The notes: a model not told the origin generated them from the letters alone. Shown: positions 49,250 to 58,853, counted from the stretch's first letter. The stretch: DNA of 64,000 nucleotides from Luteibacter jiangsuensis (GCF_011742555.1 NZ_JAAQQR010000001.1:434001-498000); one strand, 5' to 3'. Numbers and translations are program-made.

Positions 49250-51082
49250 ATGTCGATCGAAAACCTGCGCAATATCGCCATCGTGGCTCACGTCGACCAC
49301 GGCAAGACCACCCTCGTCGACCAGCTCCTCAAGCAGTCCGGCACGCTCAACGAGCGCACCGTGCTTGCCGAGCGCGTGATGGATTCGAACGACCAGGAAA
49401 AGGAACGCGGCATCACCATCCTTGCCAAGAACACCGCGATCACCTGGCAGGGTAACCGCATCAACATCGTCGACACCCCGGGACACGCGGACTTCGGCGG
49501 CGAGGTCGAGCGCGTGCTGTCGATGGTCGACACCGTGCTGATTCTCGTCGACGCGATGGACGGCCCCATGCCGCAGACGCGCTTCGTCACCCAGAAGGCG
49601 TTCGCGATGGGCTTCAAGCCGATCGTCGTCGTCAACAAGATCGACCGCCCGGGCGCGCGTCCGGAGTGGGTCGTGGAACAGGTGTGGGACCTCTTCGACC
49701 GCCTGGGCGCCACGCCCGAGCAGATGGACTTCCCGATCGTCTACGCGTCGGCCCTGAACGGCTACGCCTCGCTCGACCAGGACGCCCGCGAAGGCGACAT
49801 GACCCCGCTGTACCAGGCCATCATGGACCATGCGCCGAAGCCGGACGTCGATCCGGAAGGCCCGTTCCAGATGCGCATCAGCCAGCTCGACTACAACAAC
49901 TTCGTCGGCGTCATCGGCATTGGCCGCATCCAGCGCGGCACGCTGAAGAAGAACATGCCCGTGGCCGTCATCGACCGCGAAGGCAAGAAGCGCCAGGGCA
50001 AGGTGCTGCAGGTGCTGGGCTTCCTCGGCCTGGAGCGCATCGAGCAGGACACCGCCGAGGCGGGCGACATCGTCGCCATCTCGGGCATCCAGGAACTCAC
50101 CATTTCCGACACCGTCTGCGCGCTGGACACTCCGGAAGCGCTGCCGGCCCTGACCGTCGACGAGCCGACGATCAGCATGACCTTCCAGGTGAACAACTCG
50201 CCGTTCGTCGGCAACAAGGACCTCTCCGGCGGCAAGTTCCTCACCAGCCGCCAGATCCGCGAGCGCCTGGACCGCGAGAAGGTGCACAACGTGGCCCTGC
50301 GCGTGGAAGACGGCTCCGACGCCGACAAGTTCCTCGTTTCCGGCCGCGGCGAACTGCACCTGTCGGTACTGATCGAGAACATGCGCCGTGAAGGCTACGA
50401 ACTGGCCGTGTCGCGTCCGGAAGTCATCATCAAGGAAATCGACGGCCAGCTCATGGAGCCGTACGAGCAGCTGGTGGTCGACGTGGAAGAGACCCACCAG
50501 GGTCCGGTCATGGAGCGCCTCGGCATCCGCAAGGGCCAGCTGAAGAACATGGAGCCCGATGGCAAGGGCCGCGTGCGCCTGGAATACATGATCCCGGCGC
50601 GTGGCCTCATCGGCTTCCAGAACCAGTTCAAGACCCTCACCCAGGGTTCGGGCCTGCTGTTCCACGTGTTCGACCATTACGGTCCGAAGGAAGAAGGCCA
50701 GATCGCCAAGCGCCTCAACGGCGTGATGATCGCGAACGCCGCGGGCACCACCCCGGCCTACTCGCTCGGCCCGCTGCAGGAGCGCGGCAAGCTGTTCGCA
50801 GCCGAGGGCGACTCGGTGTACGAAGGCCAGCTCATCGGCATCCACGCCAAGGACAACGACCTCACCGTCAACGCCATCAAGCCCAAGCCGCTGACCAACA
50901 TGCGCGCCGCCGGCAAGGACGATGCGATCCAGCTCACCCCGCCGATCAAGTTCTCGCTCGAACAGGCGCTGGACTTCATCGACGACGACGAACTGGTCGA
51001 GGTCACGCCGAAGGAAATCCGTCTGCGCAAGAAGCACCTGACGGAAAACGACCGCAAGAAGGCGTCGCGCGGCCAGGGTTGA
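49250..51082 (+). CDS. typA: Ribosome-dependent GTPase TypA/BipA
   Basis: A 610-residue translational GTPase with G1 [16 protein letters not shown]2 ERGITI, G3 [12 protein letters not shown] and G4 VNKIDRPG. It has EF-G-like domains III and V and a BipA-specific C-terminal domain ([14 protein letters not shown] to [15 protein letters not shown]). It assists large-subunit ribosome assembly at low temperature and stress. A terminator follows. The start is well conserved in the family. A second ATG at 49243 is in another frame. Confidence 0.97.
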   Translation: MSIENLRNIAIVAHVDHGKTTLVDQLLKQSGTLNERTVLAERVMDSNDQEKERGITILAKNTAITWQGNRINIVDTPGHADFGGEVERVLSMVDTVLILVDAMDGPMPQTRFVTQKAFAMGFKPIVVVNKIDRPGARPEWVVEQVWDLFDRLGATPEQMDFPIVYASALNGYASLDQDAREGDMTPLYQAIMDHAPKPDVDPEGPFQMRISQLDYNNFVGVIGIGRIQRGTLKKNMPVAVIDREGKKRQGKVLQVLGFLGLERIEQDTAEAGDIVAISGIQELTISDTVCALDTPEALPALTVDEPTISMTFQVNNSPFVGNKDLSGGKFLTSRQIRERLDREKVHNVALRVEDGSDADKFLVSGRGELHLSVLIENMRREGYELAVSRPEVIIKEIDGQLMEPYEQLVVDVEETHQGPVMERLGIRKGQLKNMEPDGKGRVRLEYMIPARGLIGFQNQFKTLTQGSGLLFHVFDHYGPKEEGQIAKRLNGVMIANAAGTTPAYSLGPLQERGKLFAAEGDSVYEGQLIGIHAKDNDLTVNAIKPKPLTNMRAAGKDDAIQLTPPIKFSLEQALDFIDDDELVEVTPKEIRLRKKHLTENDRKKASRGQG

Positions 51083-51104
51083 TCCCGGCTGATGTGCGGA
51101 AGGA

Positions 51105-51132
51105 AAAACCCGGCTTCGTGCCGGGTTTTTTT
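51105..51132 (+). terminator. Rho-independent terminator of typA
   Basis: AAAACCCGGC / GCCGGGTTTT stem with loop TTCGT, followed by TTT, 23 bases after the stop. Confidence 0.94.
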
Positions 51133-51173
51133 ATGTTCGTCGGAACGCACCACGAAACTCGGCGCGACCACCC

Positions 51174-51260
51174 CGATCATTCCTGCGGAAGCAGGAATCC
51201 AGAGCCTCATCGCTCAATCGGGAACCGAGGCCCTGGGTCCCTGCTTTCGCAGGGATGACG
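51174..51260. repeat. Second extragenic repeat type, inverted pair
   Basis: Two short palindromes (ATTCCTGC-GGAA-GCAGGAAT at 51179-51198 and TCCCTGC-TTTC-GCAGGGA at 51238-51255) are arranged head to head with flanking CCAGAGCCTC and GAGGCCCTGG. This is a common proteobacterial extragenic repeat (core CCTGC..GCAGG) and is unrelated to the TGTGGGAGCC family. Confidence 0.65.
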
Positions 51261-51280
51261 GCGGGCCCTGAGACTTCGCC

Positions 51281-51835
51281 CTAGCGAGCCCGGGAGTCCA
51301 CCAGCTTCATCAGCAGATCGATCTGTTCCTGTTGCTTTGCCAACAGGGCCGCCAGCTGCTCCGTGCGCATCTGGTCCAGCTTGTCATGCAAGGCCATGAT
51401 CTCGATCTCGGCCTTCAGGTTCACCTTGTAGTCGTTGGTGGCGTCCATCCGGTCCATGGCGGCCTGGCGGTTCTGGCTCATCATGATGACCGGCGCCTGC
51501 ACGGCGGCGAGCATCGAGAGCATCAGGTTGAGGAAAATATAGGGATACGGATCGAACGGTTTGTGCAGCACATAGGAATTGAGCCCTGTCCAGAGCAGCA
51601 GGCCGACGGCGAAAAGGATGATGAAGGTCCACGAACCTCCGAAGCGCGACACGGAATCCGCCAGTCGCTGGCCGAAGGTGAGTTCGGAGTGGAACTCGGC
51701 GCTCACGTTCTCCGCTACGATCTTGCGCTGAACCAGCCTCTCCAGGAGCCACCGTTCGGCATGGCCCAGGTCGCCGGAGCTCTTGGCGAACCACTTGCGT
51801 GCCGCCTGCTCTGTGTTCTGCTCGTTGACCGTCAC
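51281..51835 (-). CDS. DUF1003 membrane protein
   Basis: A 184-residue protein starting at GTG with AGGAGAA upstream. It has two helices (WTFIILFAVGLLLWTGLNSYV and PYIFLNLMLSMLAAVQAPVIM), the DUF1003 feature MMSQNRQAAMDRM and a coiled-coil tail (EIEIMALHDKLDQMRTEQL). Its function is unknown; magnesium-transporter-like or stress-related roles have been proposed only by annotation. Confidence 0.88.
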   Translation of the reverse strand: MTVNEQNTEQAARKWFAKSSGDLGHAERWLLERLVQRKIVAENVSAEFHSELTFGQRLADSVSRFGGSWTFIILFAVGLLLWTGLNSYVLHKPFDPYPYIFLNLMLSMLAAVQAPVIMMSQNRQAAMDRMDATNDYKVNLKAEIEIMALHDKLDQMRTEQLAALLAKQQEQIDLLMKLVDSRAR

Positions 51836-51926
51836 GGCGATTCTCCTGGTACAAGGGGATTGCCGCGCACGCTACCACGACCCGCGTACCACGAGCTTTC
51901 ATGCTTCTGTCGTGGACGGGCGAAAG

Positions 51927-53045
51927 TCAGCGACGGGCCGATACCGTCCTGCTCGCGAACGGCGGGGCAGCCGCGTCGGCCGCACGCACCTCGCTCTCCA
52001 ATTCGCCCCGCAGCCGCGGCAGGTGTTGGGGATACTCGCGGCGGACGAAGGCGATAAGCCCTTCCCGCACCTTGCAGCGCAGATCCCACGATCTGCCGGA
52101 ATCGGCGGAACTCACCAGGGCGCGCAACTGCATCGCCCTTTCGTTGCTGTCTACCACCTGCAGCACGCATACCCGCTTGTCCCACTCGGGCGCCTCCTCG
52201 CAGAGCCGCTTCAGTTCCGCCCGAAGCGGATCGAGCGGCAATCCATAGTCGAACCACAGCATCACCGAGCCGAGGATCTGCGAACTGGTCCGCGTCCAGT
52301 TCTGGAAAGGGTTTTCAATGAAGTACTGCAACGGCACGATCAATCGCCGTTCGTCCCAGATGCGCACGACCACGTAGGTGCTGCTGATTTCCTCCACCTT
52401 GCCCCACTCGCCTTCGACGATCACCACGTCGTCGATGCGGATAGGCTGGGTAAGCGCGATCTGTATGCCGGCTATCAGGTTGCCGAGCACCGGTTTCGCC
52501 GCCAGGCCAACGGCGAGGCCGGCCAGACCGGCCGACGCGAGCAGGCTCGCGCCGAACTGGCGCACGGCGGGGAAAGTCATCAACCCCACACCGATCCCGA
52601 GCACCACCGTCACGACCATGGCCGTGCGGCTCAACACGCGCACCTGCGTCTGCAAACGCCGTGCCCGCAGGTTGTCCGCAAGGTCAATGGGATTGAAGCG
52701 GGACACGGCCGCTTCGAGGGCACCGATGCAGCGCACGACGAACCATGTGCACGCGGCGATCAGCGCGACGCCGAGTATATGCTCGAGGCCGTCGACCAGG
52801 CGTGCGGGCTCGTCCGGCGCCGCGCGAAACGCAAGGAGCAGCATCGCCAGCGGGAGGATCGCCTCCAGGGGCGCATTTGCGCGCGCGACGATGGAAGCGC
52901 CCATGGGATGGCGGATGGCGAAGCGCCGGAGCAGCACCTGCACGAGCCTGCGAAAAATACCCGTGGCGACCAGCGCAATCACGACAATCAGCGCGAAACG
53001 CGTCCACGGATGCGCGAAATCAAGCATCCAGTCGGGAAAGTTCAT
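51927..53045 (-). CDS. Small mechanosensitive channel, MscS family
   Basis: A 372-residue protein with four hydrophobic N-terminal helices and the MscS pore (ASLLASAGLAGLAVGLAAKP, VLGNLIAGIQIALTQP) and beta domain (RIDDVVIVEGEWGKVEEI, RLIVPLQYFIENPFQNW). It relieves turgor on osmotic downshift. It has a long C-terminal part of about 130 residues. It starts back to back with mug. Confidence 0.9.
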   Translation of the reverse strand: MNFPDWMLDFAHPWTRFALIVVIALVATGIFRRLVQVLLRRFAIRHPMGASIVARANAPLEAILPLAMLLLAFRAAPDEPARLVDGLEHILGVALIAACTWFVVRCIGALEAAVSRFNPIDLADNLRARRLQTQVRVLSRTAMVVTVVLGIGVGLMTFPAVRQFGASLLASAGLAGLAVGLAAKPVLGNLIAGIQIALTQPIRIDDVVIVEGEWGKVEEISSTYVVVRIWDERRLIVPLQYFIENPFQNWTRTSSQILGSVMLWFDYGLPLDPLRAELKRLCEEAPEWDKRVCVLQVVDSNERAMQLRALVSSADSGRSWDLRCKVREGLIAFVRREYPQHLPRLRGELESEVRAADAAAPPFASRTVSARR

Positions 53046-53108
53046 GGCGTCCTAGCTTAGCGGCACGGATGTCCACGCTTTGTCGGCGTGCTCGCGTAAG
53101 ATTCGCGC

Positions 53109-53642
53109 ATGACAACAAATGTCGTCAGCGACCGTTTTGTCCTTCCCGATGTGCTGCAAGACGGGCTGCGAGTGGTTTTCTGCGGCACGGCCGCCGGCAC
53201 GCGCTCGGCGCGGGAGGGGGCTTATTACGCCCATCCGGGCAACATGTTCTGGCGCACCTTGTTCGCGGTCGGGCTGACACCGCGACTGCTGGCACCCGCG
53301 GAATACCCGTTGCTCCCGGCCTTCGGCATCGGACTCACCGATCTTTCGAAATACCACTACGGCAACGATGCCGAGCTTCCCGTCGACGCCTTCGACGTCG
53401 CGGCACTGCGTCAGAAGATCGAGCACTTTGCTCCCGATGCCATCGCGTTCACCAGCAAGCACGGCGGCACGGCCGCGCTGGGCAAAGGTATCGGCTACGG
53501 CTTGCAGGAAGAACGTTTCGCCAACGTGTCCACCTTCGTCCTGCCCTCGCCTTCCGGCCAGGCGCGGCGGTCGTGGGACCTTCGCGCCTGGCAGGCGATG
53601 GCCGACTTCCTAACGGCTGGCATCCCGGGCGTGCAGGACTGA
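53109..53642 (+). CDS. mug: Mismatch-specific (G:U/T) DNA glycosylase, Mug-like
   Basis: A 177-residue uracil-DNA glycosylase family 2 protein. Motif 1 is VVFCGTAAGTRSAREGAYYA with the following HPGNMFWRTL, and motif 2 is LPSPSGQARRSW. In E. coli Mug, motif 1 is GINPG with the catalytic Asn; here the position is GTAAG, as in the Deinococcus radiodurans type, which uses an Asp instead. An Asp in GIGLTDLSKYHYGN is a candidate. It removes uracil or thymine mispaired with guanine in base-excision repair. Confidence 0.88.
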   Translation: MTTNVVSDRFVLPDVLQDGLRVVFCGTAAGTRSAREGAYYAHPGNMFWRTLFAVGLTPRLLAPAEYPLLPAFGIGLTDLSKYHYGNDAELPVDAFDVAALRQKIEHFAPDAIAFTSKHGGTAALGKGIGYGLQEERFANVSTFVLPSPSGQARRSWDLRAWQAMADFLTAGIPGVQD

Positions 53643-53689
53643 ATGCCTGCACCGACCGGGTGATTTACGCGCTTCGAAAGGAGTGCCTG

Positions 53690-55015
53690 TCAGTTCGACA
53701 ATCGCATGACCCAGGGTGTCGGGGAATCAGCGTTGTAGCCCGCGATAAGGATCTTTCCGTCCAGCGCGAACTGGAAACTGCTTGGCACACTGAGCGCACT
53801 TCCGAACGCCTGTACCGTCGTCCAGCCCTTGGGAACCGCGAAGCTACGATCAAGGGAACCGTCCGGCATGTAACGTGCCACGAGGACGGCGACTTTATTC
53901 TCTGAAAGACCATTGGCAGACCCGACAACGACGATCTTGCCGTCGGGTTGGGAAAGGACGTTTACATCCAATCGATGCTCGTCCGCTCCAAGCGGATCGA
54001 AAATGACGACCTCGCCACCGTTGAACGAAGGCAGCAGTTTGCCCGTGGCATCCAAGCCAGCCAACAGTCCTGCCTGTCGGTCGTTTTCCCTGAATCTACC
54101 ACTCGCGAAGATTCTGCCGTCAGGCATCACATGCACCGCGGTAAACAACATGGAAGACGGAAATCGTCCACTCGGCGGCTCCACAACGGCGATCCCCTGT
54201 TCGCCAAAGGTATCGTCCGGTGTGCCGTCTGAATGGAAACGGGCGACTACCCCCACCGGGGAACCGAAGTCGCCGGCCCAGCCAACAACGACGATCTTAT
54301 TGCCTTCGCCCCCCTCCACGCTTTTGGCAGCGAAGATGACGGTTTGCTCACGACCCGGAAGCTGGATGTAGACGACGCCGGAGTCGCCAAAGCTTGTATC
54401 AAGAAACCCGTCGGGGTCGAAGTGGACAAGGATGCTCCATGGAGGGCCGCCGAAGCCGAAGTCGCGGACGAAGTAGCTGCCGCCGTCCGGAGCAGGAACG
54501 ATTCCGTTATCCATGGCCCCGACCGCAAGGGGCCCTTCGCTGGGGAAATCCCGGTTTCGCGTATCCTCGATCACACGACGATCATTGCTGGAACGAGCCG
54601 CCGAATACCTCGACGCCCTTCTCTCGAAGTCATGCACGATGGTGCCCCAACGACCGAATGTGAGATCCAGGCTACCTCCCGGTTTAAGGCGAGCCAGACC
54701 GATCGTCCTGTTTATGACCAACGCGGCCGTGACCGTTCCAGCGGGGCCCCTCATGACACCCCAGGGAACACCTACCTGAAAGCCCGTATTCAACTGGATT
54801 GTCGCAACCCCATCGGCACCGAACCCGACATCCGGGTTGCCTTTCGCGTCGACACGGGCTACCAGCAAGGTCACCGGTTCGTTGGGACCATTGGCATCGA
54901 ATGAACCCGTCAAATACATACCGCCATTAGCCAAAGGCAGCATGCTTCCTGCGTACGTACTGAATGGGAACCTGAATTCGTACTCAAGCTCCCCACTCTT
55001 TGCTTCCTTGCTCAT
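53690..55015 (-). CDS. Delta-60 repeat (DUF5122-type) beta-propeller protein
   Basis: A 441-residue protein made of repeats of about 55-60 residues, each ending in a pattern such as DGFLDTSFGDSGV, DGTPDDTFGEQGI or GGSLDLTFGRWGT. These are delta-60/DUF5122 units, expected to form a beta-propeller, and have no enzymatic residue. There is no signal peptide. AAGGAG precedes the ATG. The GC content is lower than that of the neighbours (35 of 60 bases in 54001-54060), and codon use looks more relaxed, suggesting acquisition. Function unknown; similar proteins are often surface-associated. Confidence 0.8.
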   Translation of the reverse strand: MSKEAKSGELEYEFRFPFSTYAGSMLPLANGGMYLTGSFDANGPNEPVTLLVARVDAKGNPDVGFGADGVATIQLNTGFQVGVPWGVMRGPAGTVTAALVINRTIGLARLKPGGSLDLTFGRWGTIVHDFERRASRYSAARSSNDRRVIEDTRNRDFPSEGPLAVGAMDNGIVPAPDGGSYFVRDFGFGGPPWSILVHFDPDGFLDTSFGDSGVVYIQLPGREQTVIFAAKSVEGGEGNKIVVVGWAGDFGSPVGVVARFHSDGTPDDTFGEQGIAVVEPPSGRFPSSMLFTAVHVMPDGRIFASGRFRENDRQAGLLAGLDATGKLLPSFNGGEVVIFDPLGADEHRLDVNVLSQPDGKIVVVGSANGLSENKVAVLVARYMPDGSLDRSFAVPKGWTTVQAFGSALSVPSSFQFALDGKILIAGYNADSPTPWVMRLSN

Positions 55016-55181
55016 GGCGCTCTCCTTCGGCCGATTTTGCATCCTTGCCCGAACTCCCTGAAAGGTTCGTTCGAGTTCGTCACCGTGTACTTGCGCAATC
55101 AGCCTATGCCCTGCTGCCAGTCGATTCCATACGACTTTTGGCTGCGTGCCACCTGCGGTGCGTTACGGCAAACGCTTGAAC

Positions 55182-56402
55182 TCAACCGCCAGGCGTCGAG
55201 CGATAAGCCCGCACGTCAGCGGGCGACACCGCGGCGGCCTTGTTCGACCATGCCTGCCGGATATACGTGACCACCGCCGCCACATCGTCGTCGGTGAGCT
55301 TCTGGGTGAACGGGGGCATCGAGTAAGGCCGCGGATTGTCCTTCGTGACAGGAGCGAAACCGCCCGACAGGACGACGCGAATGGCGTTGATGCCCGTGGG
55401 ATCGGTGACCGATACGTTGCCGTCCAGCGGCGGATACGCGTCGCCCTTTCCGCGTCCGTTGTCGGCGTGGCATTCGGCGCATTGCTGCGCGTAAACCTTC
55501 TGGCCCCGCAGGGCCAGGTCGCGCGCACCCACCGCCGATTCGCGCTGCCGTTGCGGCTCGCGATCCGGCAGGGACTTCAGGTACGTGGCCATGGCCTCCA
55601 GGTCGTCGTCGCTCAGATGCTGGGTGCTGCGCATGACGACGTCGGCCATCGGCCCCGATGCCGTGCCCTTGGCCGAACGGCCGGTTTTCAGCAGCGCAAC
55701 CACGTCGGCTTCGGTCCACCCGGCGAGTCCGCCGTGCGGCCCCATCGAGAGATCGGGGGCGTACCAGTTCTGTACCGGCACGATGCCGCCGGCGAGGAAG
55801 GGCTCCTGCACCATCGCGCCGAAGCTGTTGCGGCGAGCATGGCATTCGTTGCAATGGCCGAGCCCCTGCACGAGGTACGCGCCCCGGTTCCATGCTGCGG
55901 ATCGTTTCGGATCCGTGGCGTATTCGCCCTCGTCGAAATAAAGGGTGCGCCACGCGCTCATGAGCGAGCGCATACGGTACGGCCAACGCAGTGTGTTGGG
56001 CGTATCCGCGCTCCTTACCGCCGGAAGGCTGCGCAGGTAGGCGAAGATGGCATCCGTGTCGGCACGCGTGACCTTGGTGTACGAGGTGAACGGAAAGGCG
56101 GGATAAAGCGACGTGCCGTCGTGCGCCACTCCGGAGTGCATGGCGCGATAGAAATCGTCGGCGCTCCAGTCGCCGAGGCCGGTTTCGCGGTCGGGCGTGA
56201 GGTTGGGCGCGGGAATCGCTCCGAACGGCGTGGGCACGACGCTGCCGCCCGCGAACGGCTGGCCATGGCGCGATGTGTGGCAGGCGGCGCAATCGCCCGC
56301 CATGGCAAGGTACTGGCCACGTTGCACATCGGCGGAGGCTTGTGCGGCGGTGGCGGACAGCAGCAGGACGAAACAGGCGAACAGAAGGCTGGATGTCTTC
56401 AT
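55182..56402 (-). CDS. Tri-haem cytochrome c, alcohol/gluconate dehydrogenase subunit type
   Basis: A 406-residue periplasmic protein with a signal peptide (LLFACFVLLLSATAAQAS). Three haem motifs are seen: CAACH near residue 37, CNECH near 187 and CAECH near 312. Each is followed by methionine-type sixth-ligand candidates (FPFTSYTKV-like and MPPFTQKLTDDD). The layout matches the cytochrome c subunit of membrane alcohol, aldehyde or gluconate dehydrogenases, passing electrons to ubiquinone or an oxidase. No dehydrogenase subunit is adjacent. It follows the di-haem gene after 3 bases. Confidence 0.9.
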   Translation of the reverse strand: MKTSSLLFACFVLLLSATAAQASADVQRGQYLAMAGDCAACHTSRHGQPFAGGSVVPTPFGAIPAPNLTPDRETGLGDWSADDFYRAMHSGVAHDGTSLYPAFPFTSYTKVTRADTDAIFAYLRSLPAVRSADTPNTLRWPYRMRSLMSAWRTLYFDEGEYATDPKRSAAWNRGAYLVQGLGHCNECHARRNSFGAMVQEPFLAGGIVPVQNWYAPDLSMGPHGGLAGWTEADVVALLKTGRSAKGTASGPMADVVMRSTQHLSDDDLEAMATYLKSLPDREPQRQRESAVGARDLALRGQKVYAQQCAECHADNGRGKGDAYPPLDGNVSVTDPTGINAIRVVLSGGFAPVTKDNPRPYSMPPFTQKLTDDDVAAVVTYIRQAWSNKAAAVSPADVRAYRSTPGG

Positions 56403-56405
56403 GGG

Positions 56406-57110
56406 TCAGCCTCCGAGCACGCCGCAGTGGAGTGGCGGCTTGATGCTTCCCGCCGGTTCCGGATGTGCGTCGTCCGGCACCGGACGCTGGGCCAGCCACG
56501 CGGCCACGGCGCTGATGTCGGCGTCGCTCAGGCGGTTCGCGATCGTGGCCATGCAGTCCGGCGCCACCGTGCTGCGCGTGTTCGTGCGCCATGCGCCGAT
56601 CTGCGCGCTGATGTAGTCGTAAGGCAAGCCGACGAGCCCCGGAATGTCGGGCTGGACCCCCGTGAGGTTGGGACCGTGACAAGCCATGCAGGCAGGCACG
56701 CCGCGCTTGGGATCGCCGCGCGTGGCCAGTTCCTCGCCTCGCGCCATCGCCGCGGCGGTGGTCGCCGGCACCGGATGCCGCGCATAAGGTACTTCCTGTC
56801 CGGCGAAGTACTCCGCGATTTCCCGCATGTATGCGTCGGTCAGCGGGGCCACCATGTATTCCATGATCTCGTAGTGGCGGAGCCCTCGCTGGAAGTCCTG
56901 CATCTGCCGGTGCAGGTAGCCGGCGGGCTTTCCGGCGAGGCGGGGGTTGAAGCCGTTGTCGCCGCCCTCGCCGCGTTCGCCGTGACAGCTCGTGCAGGCA
57001 GCGATGCGCTGGGCCAGGGTGTCGGGTACGGCCTGCGAATCGGCGGCCGGCGCCGGAACGGCGCAGAACACGACGGCTGCGACTAGCAGCCGGCGAAGGA
57101 GACGACGCAT
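56406..57110 (-). CDS. Di-haem cytochrome c4-type protein
   Basis: A 234-residue exported protein with a signal peptide (RRLLVAAVVFCAVPAPAA) and two haem motifs, CTSCH (about residue 39) and CMACH (about residue 141), each in a c-type domain (RLAGKPAGYLHRQMQDFQRG; PDIPGLVGLPYDYISAQIGAW). This is the c4 arrangement of two related monohaem halves, which carry electrons to oxidases. AGGGAG precedes the start. It leads a two-gene operon with the tri-haem protein. Confidence 0.88.
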   Translation of the reverse strand: MRRLLRRLLVAAVVFCAVPAPAADSQAVPDTLAQRIAACTSCHGERGEGGDNGFNPRLAGKPAGYLHRQMQDFQRGLRHYEIMEYMVAPLTDAYMREIAEYFAGQEVPYARHPVPATTAAAMARGEELATRGDPKRGVPACMACHGPNLTGVQPDIPGLVGLPYDYISAQIGAWRTNTRSTVAPDCMATIANRLSDADISAVAAWLAQRPVPDDAHPEPAGSIKPPLHCGVLGG

Positions 57111-57241
57111 GTGGCACTCCCTGGTGTAACGTTGGCGGGCCCGCGCACGGCTCTCGCGCGAGCATGGCTTTGAGCCAGTATATGCCCGGGGGCACCCGGT
57201 TAAGATGGGTGCGACGCTTCGTCCGATCGAAGGGGAAAACG

Positions 57242-58825
57242 ATGCAGCATCGCTGGACCAGACCCTTGGTGCTTGTCGCCACGGGGTTGTCGTTCCACCT
57301 GGCTTCGACGGCCCGAGCGCGTGAGGCCGGAGAGGACGACGCTTTCGCCTCCATCGCCACCGTGCAGGCCGCCTATGCATCGGGCGCGCTGACGCCGGAA
57401 GGGCTCACACGCCTGTTCCTCGACCGGATCGCGACCATCGACAAGGCCGGCCCACGCGTGAACGCCGTGCTGGAGACGAACCCCGACGCGTTGCAGATCG
57501 CGCGTACCGCCAGGGGCAAAGGCCCTCTGGCCGGTATTCCCATCCTGCTGAAAGACAACATCGACACGGGCGACCGCATGATGACCAGCGCAGGCTCGCT
57601 GGCCCTCACGGTGAAGCCCGCGCCGCGCGACTCCGAAGTGGCGGCGCGCCTGCGAAAAGCGGGCGCCATCATCCTTGGCAAGACCAACCTCAGCGAGTGG
57701 GCGAACATGCGCTCCACTCACGCCACCAGCGGCTGGACGGCGCGCGGCGGCCTCACCGTCAATCCGTACGTGCTCGATCGCAATGCGTGCGGTTCGAGCG
57801 CGGGCTCCGGCGCGGCGGTGGCCGCGGGTCTTGCCACGGCGGCCATCGGCAGTGAAACCGACGGCTCCATCATCTGCCCGGCGTCCATGACCGGCCTCGT
57901 AGGCATCAAACCCACCGTGGGGCTGGTGAGCCGCAGCGGCATCGTGCCCATCTCGCACAGCCAGGACACCGCCGGTCCGATGGCCCGCAGCGTGGCCGAC
58001 GCGGCCGCGGTGCTCAGCGCCATCGCCGGGCCCGATGCCCGCGATCCCGCCACGGCGGAAGCGGGAAAGCACGCCACCGATTACACGAAGTTCCTCGATC
58101 CCAATGGCCTGCGCGGCAAGCGTATCGGCGTGGTGAGGCAGTTGGCCGGCATCGAGCCGAATGCCGACAGGGCGCTCGAACACACCATCGCCCTGCTCAA
58201 GGCGCAAGGTGCGATCGTGGTGGACAACGTGGAGATACCCCACCTCAAGGAACTGAGCGAGCACGAGATCGATGTGCTGCTTTACGAGTTCAAGCACGAC
58301 ATCGCGGCCTATCTCGCCACCCGCCCCGACCAGCCGATGAAGACGCTGGCCGACCTCATCGCCTTCAACAAGCGCGAGGCGGCGAAAGAGATGCCGTGGT
58401 TCGGCCAGGAACTGTTCCTCGCCGCGCAGGCGAAGGGTGGTCTCGACGACCCGAAGTACATTGCCATGCGCGACAGGAACAAGCGGCTCGCGGGGCCGGA
58501 AGGCATCGACGCCGCACTGCGGAAGGACAAGCTGGATGCCCTGCTCGCGCCAAGCTGGGGGCCGGCCTTCGTGAACGACTTGGTATTGGGCGACCACGTG
58601 GTCAGCGGCGATCCCACCGTCGGCGGCGTCTCGGCACCAGCGGCCATAGCGGGCTATCCATCGATCACCCTGCCCGTCGAATTCGCGCACGAACTGCCTA
58701 TTGGCGTGGTGTTCTTCGGCACGAAATGGAGCGAGCCGACGCTGATCGCGATTGCCTATGGGGTGGAGCGGAAGGCGAACGCGTTCCGCCGGCCGAAGTA
58801 CCTGCCGACGCTGCCGGTTCGGTGA
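57242..58825 (+). CDS. Exported amidase (amidase signature family)
   Basis: A 527-residue amidase with a probable signal peptide (PLVLVATGLSFHLASTARA). The Lys-Ser-Ser triad is visible: Lys104 in IPILLKDNIDTG, the cis-Ser in CGSSAGSGAAVA and nucleophile Ser209 in GSETDGSIICPAS. Amides, amino-acid amides or indoleacetamide-like compounds are possible substrates; none can be chosen. AAGGGGAA precedes the ATG. It diverges from the cytochrome operon, with a 131-base gap. Confidence 0.9.
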   Translation: MQHRWTRPLVLVATGLSFHLASTARAREAGEDDAFASIATVQAAYASGALTPEGLTRLFLDRIATIDKAGPRVNAVLETNPDALQIARTARGKGPLAGIPILLKDNIDTGDRMMTSAGSLALTVKPAPRDSEVAARLRKAGAIILGKTNLSEWANMRSTHATSGWTARGGLTVNPYVLDRNACGSSAGSGAAVAAGLATAAIGSETDGSIICPASMTGLVGIKPTVGLVSRSGIVPISHSQDTAGPMARSVADAAAVLSAIAGPDARDPATAEAGKHATDYTKFLDPNGLRGKRIGVVRQLAGIEPNADRALEHTIALLKAQGAIVVDNVEIPHLKELSEHEIDVLLYEFKHDIAAYLATRPDQPMKTLADLIAFNKREAAKEMPWFGQELFLAAQAKGGLDDPKYIAMRDRNKRLAGPEGIDAALRKDKLDALLAPSWGPAFVNDLVLGDHVVSGDPTVGGVSAPAAIAGYPSITLPVEFAHELPIGVVFFGTKWSEPTLIAIAYGVERKANAFRRPKYLPTLPVR

Positions 58826-58853
58826 ACCGGAAGTCGCACGGGGAGCGGGCTTT

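Noticed and set aside
49243-49455. Alternative ATG seven bases upstream of the typA start
   Set aside because: It is in another frame and gives an Arg/Pro/His-rich product without family features; the 49250 start matches the conserved TypA N-terminus.
49190-51037. A long minus-strand frame opposite typA
   Set aside because: The typA frame has all GTPase motifs. The opposite frame has only compositional bias.
54837-55270. Plus-strand frames inside and upstream of the delta-60 gene
   Set aside because: They lie opposite a frame with clear repeat structure and a ribosome site, or in the gap before the cytochrome operon. No protein features.
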